Below are positions 32,982 to 41,244 of a stretch of 46,211 nucleotides of DNA, one piece after another. The position numbers were made by a program, and so were the translations under genes. Within the stretch, counting starts at the first letter, position 1; each line of letters starts with the position of its first letter. The notes beneath the pieces are model-generated. The model had not been told where the DNA came from. It saw nothing but the letters and a program-made list of their open reading frames with translations, and searched no databases. The stretch is from Alistipes sp. (lineage in GTDB: Bacteria > Bacteroidota > Bacteroidia > Bacteroidales > Rikenellaceae): the NCBI GenBank assembly GCA_017646625.1, contig JAGCMF010000023.1, positions 1 to 46,211 of the forward strand, in the 5' to 3' direction.

Positions 32982-34652
32982 ATGAAAACAGATATTGAAA
33001 TTGCTCGTGAGACGAAACTAAAGAATATTCGTGAGGTTGCCGCGCAGGTAGGCTTCCCTGATGATGAGGTATTCAACTATGGTAAGTATATCGCAAAGGT
33101 GCCTTACAAGCTTATCGATGAGCATAAGGTTGCCAAGAATCACCTTATCCTTGTGACTGCCATCACAGCGACAAAGGCGGGTGTAGGTAAGACTACCGTT
33201 AGCATCGGCCTCGGCATGGGTCTTAACCACATTGGCAAGAATGCCATCATCGCACTCCGTGAGCCATCGTTGGGTCCCTGCTTCGGCATGAAGGGTGGTG
33301 CTACAGGTGGTGGCTATGCGCAGGTGTTGCCCTCGGAGGATATCAACCTTCACTTCACTGGCGACTTCCACGCCGTAACATCGGCTAACAACCTCATCGC
33401 TGCGTTGTTGGATAACTACCTATACCACAATCGTTCTACACAGGTGGGCCTCAAGAAGGTTATGTGGCGTCGTGTCCTCGACATGAACGACCGTTCGTTG
33501 CGTAACATCGTATCGGGTCTTGGTGGCTCGGCAAATGGCATACCTACAGAGACGGGCTTCGACATCACTCCAGCGTCGGAGATTATGGCCATCCTATGTC
33601 TTGCGCGTAATGTCGATGACCTATATGCTCGTATCGGTCGCATAGTGCTTGGTGTGCGCTATGACGACACCCCCTTCACTGTCAACGACCTCGGCGTCAC
33701 AGGCGCTGTGGTGGCACTCTTGAAGGATGCCATCAACCCCAACCTTGTGCAGACAACAGAGCACAACCCTGTCATCATCCATGGTGGTCCCTTCGCAAAT
33801 ATCGCCCATGGCTGTAACTCTGTCATCGCAACACGCATGGCAATGACATGGGCCGACTATACTGTCACAGAGGCAGGTTTTGGTGCCGACCTCGGTGCCG
33901 AGAAGTTCCTCGACATCAAGTGCCGCCAGGCGGGTCTCAAGCCAGACCTCACAGTCCTTGTGGCATCAACCCTCGCACTCAAGATGCACGGTGGTGTTCA
34001 CGAGTCGGAGATTAAGCTCCCTAACATGGAGGGCTTGAAGCAGGGCTTCGCCAACCTCGACCGTCATGTTGCTAACCTCAAGAAGTTTGGCCAGACAGTC
34101 CTCGTATGCTTCAACCGCTTTGCCAGCGATACTGACGATGAGATTGCCATGGTCATGGAGCACTGCGAGAGCCTTGGTGTGCGTTGCGTGATTAACAATG
34201 CATATGCCGAGGGTGGTGCTGGTGCTGCTGACCTTGCGCGTGCTGCTGTTGAGCTCATCGAGACACAGCCTTCAGCACCTATCAACTACGCCTACGACCT
34301 TGAGGATAGCATCAAGGAGAAGATTACCAAGGTGGCAAAGAACATCTATGGTGCTGGCTCTGTGGTCTTTGGCCCACGAGCACAGAAGGAGATTGCGCTG
34401 CTCGAGAAGTGGGGCATGGGTAACCTTCCTGTATGTATCGCCAAGACACAGTTCTCCTTCAGTGCTGATGCAAAACGTTATGGCAGCGTTGAGGGCTTCG
34501 AGATTAACATCAAGGATATCGAGCTCAATGCCGGTAGTGGCTTCATCGTGGCTCTTGCTGGCGACATCATGCGTATGCCAGGCTTGAGCAAGACACCACA
34601 GGCTGGTAACATACGTCTTGCTGAAGACGGTAATGTTGAAGGCATCGTATAA
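32982..34652 (+). CDS. fhs: Formate--tetrahydrofolate ligase
   Basis: Fhs makes 10-formyl-THF from formate, THF and ATP. The nucleotide-binding motif is [11 protein letters not shown] (62-72). It is followed by [19 protein letters not shown] and by [15 protein letters not shown], which are near-invariant in the family. The 556-residue length is normal. It is monocistronic, with its own promoter. Repeat copy E1 begins on its stop codon. The FNT-family channel gene elsewhere in the window may move formate, but the two are not co-transcribed. Confidence 0.97.
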   Translation: MKTDIEIARETKLKNIREVAAQVGFPDDEVFNYGKYIAKVPYKLIDEHKVAKNHLILVTAITATKAGVGKTTVSIGLGMGLNHIGKNAIIALREPSLGPCFGMKGGATGGGYAQVLPSEDINLHFTGDFHAVTSANNLIAALLDNYLYHNRSTQVGLKKVMWRRVLDMNDRSLRNIVSGLGGSANGIPTETGFDITPASEIMAILCLARNVDDLYARIGRIVLGVRYDDTPFTVNDLGVTGAVVALLKDAINPNLVQTTEHNPVIIHGGPFANIAHGCNSVIATRMAMTWADYTVTEAGFGADLGAEKFLDIKCRQAGLKPDLTVLVASTLALKMHGGVHESEIKLPNMEGLKQGFANLDRHVANLKKFGQTVLVCFNRFASDTDDEIAMVMEHCESLGVRCVINNAYAEGGAGAADLARAAVELIETQPSAPINYAYDLEDSIKEKITKVAKNIYGAGSVVFGPRAQKEIALLEKWGMGNLPVCIAKTQFSFSADAKRYGSVEGFEINIKDIELNAGSGFIVALAGDIMRMPGLSKTPQAGNIRLAEDGNVEGIV

Positions 34653-34776
34653 TTTGTTGTGATAATAGGCCATCTTCGGCCTCTCAATCGCTATGGTGAA
34701 TGGGAAATACATCAGTATGTCCCATCCACCATAGCTCTTAATCGAGACCAAATCTGACCTATTCTGACAACAAATT
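34651..34776 (+). repeat. Intergenic repeat family, copy E1 (class I core, full length)
   Basis: The arms are AATTTGTTGTGATAATAGG (34651-34669) and CCTATTCTGACAACAAATT (34758-34776), 17 of 19 paired. The small hairpin is GGCC-ATCTTC-GGCC (34668-34681). The core pairs GCTATGGTG (34690-34698) with CACCATAGC (34727-34735). Then come the A.C mismatch, ATGGG with CCCAT, a 2x2 loop, ATAC with GTAT, and loop ATCA. The left arm starts on the fhs TAA stop (34650-34652). Confidence 0.85.
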
Positions 34777-34835
34777 GCGAGTAAGTAACTGCAAACTTAT
34801 GGTTTGTTGGACGCAGTGAGTGTTGCGATAGTAGA

Positions 34836-34942
34836 TATTTGGTTGTGATAATAGGCCTCTTCGGCCTCTCAATCGCTTTGGTGAATGGGAAATACGTCAG
34901 TATGTCCCATCCATCATAGCTCTTAATCGAAATCAGATAACA
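34836..34942 (+). repeat. Intergenic repeat family, copy E2 (class I core)
   Basis: This is a near-duplicate of E1 about 60 bp downstream, with the left arm ATTTGGTTGTGATAATAGG, the small hairpin GGCC-TCTTC-GGCC, and core arms GCTTTGGTG (34875-34883) and CATCATAGC (34912-34920). ATGGG, CCCAT, ATAC and GTAT are retained, with loop GTCA. Two stem positions have drifted (one T.T mismatch and one wobble). The right end is shortened to GAAATCAGATAACAA. With E1 it fills the 330-bp gap before mqnB. Confidence 0.78.
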
Positions 34943-34966
34943 AGGGGTATCCATATGGTTACCCCT
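34943..34966. promoter_or_regulatory. 24-bp palindrome just upstream of mqnB
   Basis: AGGGGTA (34943-34949) mirrors TACCCCT (34960-34966), and the centre CCATATGG (34951-34958) is itself a palindrome. Only the T.T pair at 34950/34959 breaks symmetry. It ends 16 bp before the mqnB ATG. It could be an operator or a hairpin over the ribosome-binding region; no protein partner is known from the window. Confidence 0.5.
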
Positions 34967-34982
34967 ATTGCTGTAAAGATAT

Positions 34983-35495
34983 ATGGTCTATATATTTCCC
35001 ACTGAATTGGAGGCGAGTGCGTTTCGTCGTCTATGCCCCGATGCCGAGATTCACATCTCGGGTGTTGGCATGGCTGCTACGGCAGCTACACTTGCACGTC
35101 TTGCGACAAAGCGTCGTGAGGCGTGTTATCTGCTTGCTGGTATAGCGGGTGCATATGGCGATGCTGTTGCCCTATGTGATGTCGTGGAGGTCGTAAGTGA
35201 GAGGTGTGTGGAGCTTCCTGCGCGCTTCGTCAAGGAGTATGCCGTCGTGCCACGCACACATCTTCGCAGTGTACGTTCCAACACGGTGTGTCGTGCTATG
35301 GAGCATGGCGATGGTGCCGAGGTGGAGAATATGGAGGGTGCAGCACTCTTTGCCATGGCCGAGGCTTTAGGCCTTAAGGTCATGCAGATACGTGCCATAT
35401 CGAACCATGTTGGTGATAGCTTTGCAGAGTGGGTTGTGGATGATGCCCTCGAGGCGTTAGCAATAAAACTTTTAGAACTTAAGAATGGAGAGTAG
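34983..35495 (+). CDS. mqnB: Futalosine hydrolase
   Basis: MqnB hydrolyses futalosine to dehypoxanthinyl futalosine and hypoxanthine. The 170-residue protein belongs to the nucleoside phosphorylase/MTAN fold. It opens FPTELEASAF, has HISGVGMAATAATLA, and shows the purine-site segment EVENMEGAALFAMAEALG with the following Ser-Asn-His-Val-Gly-Asp (SNHVGD). It is shorter than many relatives (about 200 or more). Its end overlaps mqnD by 11 bp, and this pairing, together with mqnC elsewhere, makes the assignment firm. It is an early step; mqnA and mqnE are not in the window. Confidence 0.88.
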   Translation: MVYIFPTELEASAFRRLCPDAEIHISGVGMAATAATLARLATKRREACYLLAGIAGAYGDAVALCDVVEVVSERCVELPARFVKEYAVVPRTHLRSVRSNTVCRAMEHGDGAEVENMEGAALFAMAEALGLKVMQIRAISNHVGDSFAEWVVDDALEALAIKLLELKNGE

Positions 35496-36270
35496 AGTGA
35501 TACGATTGGCAATATCGCCATGTCCGAATGACACCTTTATGTTTGATGCCATCATCAACAGTCGCATAGACCTCGATGGCTTTGATGTTAAGGTCGACTA
35601 CATGGATATCGAGCAGCTCAATGCTGCGGCACTGCGTGGCAGTTACGACATCACGAAGTGCAGCACAGCGCTGCTACCGGCCATATGCGATGGCTACACG
35701 CTTTTGGATAGTGGTTCGGCGCTGGGTCGTGGCAATGGTCCACTGTTGGTGCGCCGTAGGGGTGAGAGTGAGCCTTTGACCCACATAGCGGTGCCGGGTG
35801 AGCATACCACGGCAAATGCCCTTGTGCGCACACTCTTTCCAGATATTCAGAGGCGCACGCCACGCCTCTTCTCGGAGATTGCCGAGGCTGTGGCTGCGGG
35901 AGAGTATGATGGTGGTGTGCTGATACATGAGGGTCGCTTTGTATATGACAGGCACAATCTCGAGCTTGTTGCCGACCTCGGTGTTGAGTGGGAGAGTCGC
36001 ACGTCGTTACCCCTGCCGCTGGGTGCTATTGTGGCATCACGACGTCTCGAGGAGGGTGTAGTGCGTGACTTCGAGGCTCTGCTGCGTAGGAGTGTGGAGT
36101 ATGCCTTCGACAACCCCATGCTCTCGCGCGAGTTTGTGCGTAGCCATGCCCGTGAACTCGACGACAGGGTCATAGAGAGCCACATAGCACTATTCGTAAA
36201 TGACTTCTCGCTGTCGTTAGGCACCGAGGGTAGAGAGGCGGTGCGTAGACTCACATCTATAGAGTTGTAG
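35485..36270 (+). CDS. mqnD: 1,4-dihydroxy-6-naphthoate synthase
   Basis: MqnD turns cyclic dehypoxanthinyl futalosine, the MqnC product, into 1,4-dihydroxy-6-naphthoate. The fold is periplasmic-binding-protein-like but cytoplasmic. Signatures are SPCPNDTFMFDA near the start, STALLPAI, GRGNGPLLV, and DGGVLIHEGRF. The 261-residue length is usual. The ATG lies inside mqnB (overlap ATGGAGAGTAG), so translation is coupled. Together with mqnC it shows that this organism makes menaquinone by the futalosine route. Confidence 0.94.
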   Translation: MESRVIRLAISPCPNDTFMFDAIINSRIDLDGFDVKVDYMDIEQLNAAALRGSYDITKCSTALLPAICDGYTLLDSGSALGRGNGPLLVRRRGESEPLTHIAVPGEHTTANALVRTLFPDIQRRTPRLFSEIAEAVAAGEYDGGVLIHEGRFVYDRHNLELVADLGVEWESRTSLPLPLGAIVASRRLEEGVVRDFEALLRRSVEYAFDNPMLSREFVRSHARELDDRVIESHIALFVNDFSLSLGTEGREAVRRLTSIEL

Positions 36271-36273
36271 GCC

Positions 36274-36302
36274 TTTGTATTTATCTTTTTTTTGTATATT
36301 TG
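36274..36302 (+). promoter_or_regulatory. Promoter of the envelope operon (36329-41847)
   Basis: TTTG (36274-36277), a 17-base spacer and TATATTTG (36295-36302) form a consensus promoter. Transcription should start near 36309. This rules out the upstream in-frame start at 36275 and places the first ATG at 36329. Confidence 0.75.
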
Positions 36303-36328
36303 CGCGATTTTATGTTATATCATTAAAT

Positions 36329-37276
36329 ATGGAATATTTAATTGTTATTGCGGCTCTTGCCATGATTATCGTCGGTGCCATGTTGCTCACCGATGGCTCT
36401 GTGGCTCTCGCCAAGCGTCTGCGTGTGCCAGAGTTTATTGTAGGTCTCACGGTGGTGGCTGTGGGTACCTCTATGCCCGAGTTCACCATAAGCATGATAT
36501 CGGCGCTGGGAGGTCATGGTGACATGGCTATAGGTAATATTGTGGGTTCTAACACATTCAACATATTCATGATTCTTGGCATATGTGCCATCTTTATGCC
36601 TATATCCTTCAGCAAGAGCAATATACGTCGTGATATACCGATATGTATAGCTGCGACCCTCGCCCTTGTGGGTGTCACACTCACGGGTGGTAGCATAACA
36701 CGCTTGGAGGGTGTTGTGTTACTTCTGGGCTACATCGCCATGATTCTCTTCACCATACGTGCTGACCGTAAGGCTATGCTTAAGGAGGGAGCTGATCAGG
36801 TGCATGACGAGAAGGGGAATGAGAAGCAGATGCCGCTGTGGCGTGTGCCTATATGGATTATCTTGGGTCTTGCGGGTCTCATCTATGGTGGTGACCTCTT
36901 TGTTGGTGCTGCCACGAAGATAGCCCAGGCATGGGGTGTCTCGGAGGCTGTCATCGCCATCACGCTGCTTGCTGGTGGCACATCGCTACCCGAGCTATCG
37001 TCAAGCCTTGTATCTATCATCAAGGGTAGCCCCTCGTTGGCTCTCGGTAATGTCCTGGGCTCGAACATAGCCAACATACTCCTTATCCTGGGCACATGTT
37101 CTACGGTGACGCCTCTAACCATGGGTGGCATCACCATGTTCGATATATATGTCGCTGCGGCAGCCACTGCGGTGCTCATGCTCTCGGCACTCATCATAGG
37201 TCGTGATAAGCTCACTCGCATCGAGGGTGTACTCTTCGTTGCTTGCTACGTGGCATATATCTATACGTTGATTTAA
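36329..37276 (+). CDS. Sodium/calcium exchanger family antiporter (YrbG-like)
   Basis: A calcium/cation antiporter with the two inverted alpha-repeats typical of the family. The first is GTSMPEF (46-52) with GNIVGSNTFNIF (69-80). The second is GGTSLPELSSS with GNVLGSNIANIL. About ten membrane helices are split by a charged loop (RADRKAMLKEGADQVHDEKG). The 315-residue length from the ATG at 36329 is normal. It leads an operon of envelope proteins. The ion cannot be fixed by sequence; Ca2+/Na+ exchange is the family default. Confidence 0.9.
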   Translation: MEYLIVIAALAMIIVGAMLLTDGSVALAKRLRVPEFIVGLTVVAVGTSMPEFTISMISALGGHGDMAIGNIVGSNTFNIFMILGICAIFMPISFSKSNIRRDIPICIAATLALVGVTLTGGSITRLEGVVLLLGYIAMILFTIRADRKAMLKEGADQVHDEKGNEKQMPLWRVPIWIILGLAGLIYGGDLFVGAATKIAQAWGVSEAVIAITLLAGGTSLPELSSSLVSIIKGSPSLALGNVLGSNIANILLILGTCSTVTPLTMGGITMFDIYVAAAATAVLMLSALIIGRDKLTRIEGVLFVACYVAYIYTLI

Positions 37277-37288
37277 TCGCCCCACGCT

Positions 37289-38047
37289 ATGCTTCATCTC
37301 TTGCAGGTAGATACTACGGTTGTTGCTACGGTGAGGTCATATGGTGCCATCATGACCAACTCGGTTACTATGGTCGTGACACTCATCCTGTGTGCTGTAC
37401 TCATGGGCATCCTTGTGATGTTGCACCAGAGGCGTGCTGTGCGCCGTTACTCGCGTATGACTACGAGCAAGATGCTCTCGGGGGGTGCTGTGGCGCAGCG
37501 ACTGCTCCGCGACCATGGCATCTACAATGTGCGCGTTAAGCGTGTGTCGGGCGATAAGGAGTCGTGCTTCAACCCCCGCACCATGACCGTGAACCTGAAT
37601 GACGATGTATATGACATATGCTCCATCATGGCCATCGCCACGGCGGCACACGAGTGTGGTTGCGCTGTGCAGTATGTCACGGGGTATAGACCCGCATATA
37701 TGCGCCTACGCCTGCTGCCTGTGATGCAGTATGCCGCCTACCTTGTGGGCCCTGTAATCCTCGCTGGCGTGGTGCTTATGCTCTTCTCCGAGGGTCTTGT
37801 GCTCTCGTGGGTGGGCATCATACTCCTGCTTCTTGCCGTGCTTCTTGCCGTGCTCATGCTACGTGTGGAGCTTAACGCTGTGAAGCGTGCTGTGGCATGG
37901 TTTGAGGATTGCGGTGAGCTTGTGGCAGATGATCTGGACAATGTGAACGAGGCGCTGCGCTGGTCGGCACGCAGACACCTCATAGATGCCACATCGGCAC
38001 TTATGCAGTTCATCTTTAGCATAGCACTAATAAGAAGTCGTAAATAG
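37289..38047 (+). CDS. YugP-like zinc metallopeptidase family, active site degenerate
   Basis: A 252-residue membrane protein with an N-terminal helix (about 25-45), a cytoplasmic domain, and a hydrophobic pair (about 135-190), as in the neutral zinc metallopeptidase (YugP) family. The expected HECGH zinc motif reads HECGC (121-125), because codon 125 is TGC. The upstream DHYDP-type segment reads ESCFNP (91-96). Loss of the second zinc histidine suggests it is inactive as a protease or uses a Cys ligand. Its remaining fold is intact, with no frameshift. It sits 12 bp after the exchanger and 15 bp before the SGNH gene. Confidence 0.72.
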   Translation: MLHLLQVDTTVVATVRSYGAIMTNSVTMVVTLILCAVLMGILVMLHQRRAVRRYSRMTTSKMLSGGAVAQRLLRDHGIYNVRVKRVSGDKESCFNPRTMTVNLNDDVYDICSIMAIATAAHECGCAVQYVTGYRPAYMRLRLLPVMQYAAYLVGPVILAGVVLMLFSEGLVLSWVGIILLLLAVLLAVLMLRVELNAVKRAVAWFEDCGELVADDLDNVNEALRWSARRHLIDATSALMQFIFSIALIRSRK

Positions 38048-38062
38048 TAAGAACACCCATAT

Positions 38063-39694
38063 ATGAAGAATACCGATTATTCACGTCGCCTTGTATGGCT
38101 CACCCTTGTTGTCTGCCTCGGTGCGGTGTCGCTGGGTCTCATCCCCTCCTTCGAGCTCTTCGGCATGACCATCCCGAAGGTCGATATGTTGTCGTCGCTG
38201 CGTGACGAGGCTCGTGGCGAGGATGTCGTGGAGTATGAGGCCGATATAGCACGTCTCGAGGAGGAGCTTGCTGCTTTAGCATCACCCGTTGAGGAGGCTG
38301 TGGACACCATGCCCGAGCCTCTGCCTGTGCGCTATGAGTGGATTATTGAGGCCGAGGAGGAGGTTGAGCATGTGGCACTCCGTAGCCTTGATGTGCGCCC
38401 CGAGGGTGTTGTTGTGCCCATCGAGGACTTCGATACATTGGCCTTTACGCGCTACCAGCGCCTTATAGAGAGGCTTGCTGCGGGCGAGGATGTGCGTATC
38501 GCCTTCATGGGTGACTCGTTTGTTGAGGGCGATATCCTCACGTGCGACCTGCGTGATGCGTTGCAGAGCCTTGTTGGTGGCCGTGGTGTGGGCTTTGTTG
38601 CCTGCGACATACCCTTTGCTACGGTGCGTAAGAGTGTTAAGCGTAGCTCGTCGGGTTGGACAGCATATAGCGTGATGAAACCCAAGAGCACGCCAGAGGC
38701 GCTACGTGATAGGTTCTTCATCTCGGGATATATAGCCGATGGCGGTGTGGGTGCTACAACATGCTGGGAGACGACGTCGCAGTATGCTACGCTTGAGGGG
38801 TGTACGCGTGGTCGTGTGCTGCTCTATAGCCGTGACACAAGCCGTGTGGAGGTTGTTGTCAACGACACATTACGTCAGGAGTTTGAGATTGCGGGTGATG
38901 GTAGCGTCAGAGAGATATATGTGGAGATGCCTATGAGTTCTCTGCGCTTGAGGGTGCTCGATGGTAGTGTGCTGTGCTACGGCGCATCGCTTGAGGGTGG
39001 CCGCGGTGTCATGGTCGACAACTACTCCGTGCGTAGCAATAACGGTCACGCCATCTTCGGCACGGGAGCCACGGTGAATAGACAGATAGACGAGATGCTT
39101 GGCTACGACCTTGTGGTGTTGCAGTATGGTCTCAACATCATGCAGCAGGGTCAGCGTGGCTACTCGCGCTACCGTGACCAGCTGCGTGATATGATAGCCT
39201 ATGCGGAACGCTGCTTCCCTGATGCTGCGATTCTTGTTATGGGTGTCAGTGACCGCTGGGTGAAGGGTGATAGTGGCAGCTACGAGCCTATAGGCTCTGT
39301 CGACGCCCTTACATCATACCAGCGTGCTGCGGCAGATAGCACGAAGGTGGCCTTTTGGAATACGTCACAGGCTATGGAGGCCCTTGGTGGCATGCCGGCA
39401 TTTGTGTCTAATGGCTGGGCAGCGAAGGACTATACACATATCAACTTTGCGGGTGGCAAGCGTGTTGCGGGTGCTCTTGTTATGGCGTTGCGACAGTCGC
39501 TGTACGACTACCTTGTTGTGTGTGAGGCCGAGGCTGCACGCCGCGAGGAGGAGGCACGAAAGCGCGAGGCGGAGGCACGACAGCGTGAGGTGGAGGCGCA
39601 GCAGAGACTCGAGGAGCAGATAAATGGTATCCGCCCAATGTTGGATAGTGTTGACATTGGCGTTGATGGTGTGTTAAGTAAGGTGGAGGAGTAG
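38063..39694 (+). CDS. Membrane-anchored SGNH/GDSL hydrolase, O-acetylation partner
   Basis: A 543-residue protein with an N-terminal signal anchor (about 10-28), a charged linker with coiled-coil character (50-75), and an SGNH domain from about 140. The catalytic Ser152 is in MGDSF, the oxyanion Asn358 in YGLN, and the Asp456 and His459 pair in DYTHINFAGG. It ends in a Glu/Arg-rich coiled coil (about 485-520, AEAARREEEARKREAEARQ). It lies 2 bp before an MBOAT gene. SGNH plus MBOAT pairs (AlgI/AlgJ or AlgX, PatA/PatB) move acetyl groups to exported polysaccharide or peptidoglycan. The polymer modified here is unknown. Confidence 0.83.
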   Translation: MKNTDYSRRLVWLTLVVCLGAVSLGLIPSFELFGMTIPKVDMLSSLRDEARGEDVVEYEADIARLEEELAALASPVEEAVDTMPEPLPVRYEWIIEAEEEVEHVALRSLDVRPEGVVVPIEDFDTLAFTRYQRLIERLAAGEDVRIAFMGDSFVEGDILTCDLRDALQSLVGGRGVGFVACDIPFATVRKSVKRSSSGWTAYSVMKPKSTPEALRDRFFISGYIADGGVGATTCWETTSQYATLEGCTRGRVLLYSRDTSRVEVVVNDTLRQEFEIAGDGSVREIYVEMPMSSLRLRVLDGSVLCYGASLEGGRGVMVDNYSVRSNNGHAIFGTGATVNRQIDEMLGYDLVVLQYGLNIMQQGQRGYSRYRDQLRDMIAYAERCFPDAAILVMGVSDRWVKGDSGSYEPIGSVDALTSYQRAAADSTKVAFWNTSQAMEALGGMPAFVSNGWAAKDYTHINFAGGKRVAGALVMALRQSLYDYLVVCEAEAARREEEARKREAEARQREVEAQQRLEEQINGIRPMLDSVDIGVDGVLSKVEE

Positions 39695-39696
39695 CT

Positions 39697-41232
39697 ATGG
39701 GTGAGTACTTCAGCTTTGATGGTGGTGTATGGCAGCGTGTGGTCGCAATGTTGGACTACGACGCCACCTCGCCACTAACACTCACCACAGGCTTCTTTCT
39801 CTTTGCCTTCCTTATCTTCGGCATGGGCTATATGGTTGTGCGTGGTAGGGCAACGTTGCGTACCCTCTATGTGGTGCTCTTCTCGCTATACTTCTACTAT
39901 AAGCTCTCGGGCATATATATATTGTTGTTGCTGGGTGTGGCGTTTAGTGACTTCCTTATCGGTCGCGGTGTGGCACGACGTAGGGAGCAGGGGCGTGGTA
40001 CACGCGGTCTTGTGGCGTTGAGTATCACGATAAATGTCGCCATCCTCGTCTACTTCAAGGCTACGGACTTCTTCGTGGGTCTCATAAACGACCTCTATGG
40101 CTCGGGAACACTCGACTGGGAGAGTGTCGTTGTGCCTGCGGGTGTGTCGTTCTTCGTCTTTCAGTCTATAGCCTATGTTGTCGATATCTCGCGTGGCGTT
40201 ATTCAGCCGCTGCGTAACATCTTTAGTTATATCTTCCTGCTATCGTTCTTCCCCAAGATGTTCCTCGGACCTCTTGTTAAGGCCAAGGATTTCATCCCAC
40301 AGATTGAGGCGTCGCGCCCCGAGCTCTCGCGTGATGACTTCGGCAGGGCTGTGGCCCTCATCACAGGAGGCCTTGTCAAGTATGGCGTCATAGCCAAGGC
40401 TGTGGGCATGCTCTTCGTTGCTCCCGCCTTCGGTGGCGAACTGGGTGATGGCGGCCTTGTGGCGCTGCTGGCCATCTATGGCTTCACGCTGCAGATATAT
40501 TGCGACTTCTCTGGTTACTCCGACATAGCACAAGGTATAGCCCTTCTTATGGGCTTCCGCCTTCCTGATAACTTTAATGCCCCCTACCACTCGGCCACCA
40601 TCACCGAGTTTTGGCGTAGATGGCACATATCACTCTCCACATGGCTCAAGGAGTACCTCTATATCTCGCTTGGTGGCAACCGCCATGGCGCCTTTAGGAC
40701 ATACCTGAACCTCATCATCACGATGTTTCTCGGTGGCCTGTGGCATGGCGTGGGTATGACATTTATCGCCTGGGGTCTGCTCCATGGTGTGGCCCTCGCA
40801 CTACATAAGATGTGGCTGCGCTTCGTGCCTCGTGCCAAGGCTGTGGGCAGCGATATGCACCCCGTGAGTCGCATTTTCGCCACGCTGCTTACCTTCAACC
40901 TCGTGGCCTTCGGATGGCTACTCTTCACCGCCGAGGATATGACGGTGGTTGAAGATATGCTCTCGCGTATCGCCTATAACTTCTCGTTTGCGGAGTTTGA
41001 TGCTCTTGTTAAGGGCTCGGGTGCTGCGCTTATCATCATGGCGGTGGGCTACATTATGCATGCCCTGCCCCGCAAGGTGGATTGTGGTGTGGTGCGTGGC
41101 ATCTCGCGTATAGGCTTCGTGGGTCAGGCGTTGTTGCTTGTTGTTGCCATATGGATGGTCATGCAGTGCGATGCGCTGCTTGCTGTGGAGTGTGGAGCTG
41201 GTGGCGGACTACCTATGTATGCCGCCTTCTAA
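39697..41232 (+). CDS. MBOAT-family O-acyltransferase (AlgI/PatA-like)
   Basis: A polytopic membrane acyltransferase, 511 residues, with about ten to twelve helices. Diagnostic segments are FPKMFLGPLVKAKDFIPQ, LQIYCDFSGYSDIAQGIALLMG, FWRRWHISLSTWLKEYLY, and GGLWHGVGMTFIAWGLLHG, where the His of LWHG is the catalytic residue of the family. AlgI-type MBOATs bring acetyl groups across the inner membrane for a partner hydrolase, here the SGNH protein just upstream. The two probably form one O-acetylation system. Confidence 0.92.
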   Translation: MGEYFSFDGGVWQRVVAMLDYDATSPLTLTTGFFLFAFLIFGMGYMVVRGRATLRTLYVVLFSLYFYYKLSGIYILLLLGVAFSDFLIGRGVARRREQGRGTRGLVALSITINVAILVYFKATDFFVGLINDLYGSGTLDWESVVVPAGVSFFVFQSIAYVVDISRGVIQPLRNIFSYIFLLSFFPKMFLGPLVKAKDFIPQIEASRPELSRDDFGRAVALITGGLVKYGVIAKAVGMLFVAPAFGGELGDGGLVALLAIYGFTLQIYCDFSGYSDIAQGIALLMGFRLPDNFNAPYHSATITEFWRRWHISLSTWLKEYLYISLGGNRHGAFRTYLNLIITMFLGGLWHGVGMTFIAWGLLHGVALALHKMWLRFVPRAKAVGSDMHPVSRIFATLLTFNLVAFGWLLFTAEDMTVVEDMLSRIAYNFSFAEFDALVKGSGAALIIMAVGYIMHALPRKVDCGVVRGISRIGFVGQALLLVVAIWMVMQCDALLAVECGAGGGLPMYAAF

Positions 41233-41244
41233 AATGATTGTAGT

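Noticed and set aside
36275-36328. Upstream start for the cation exchanger
   Set aside because: The promoter at 36274-36302 overlaps it, so it cannot be in the mRNA.
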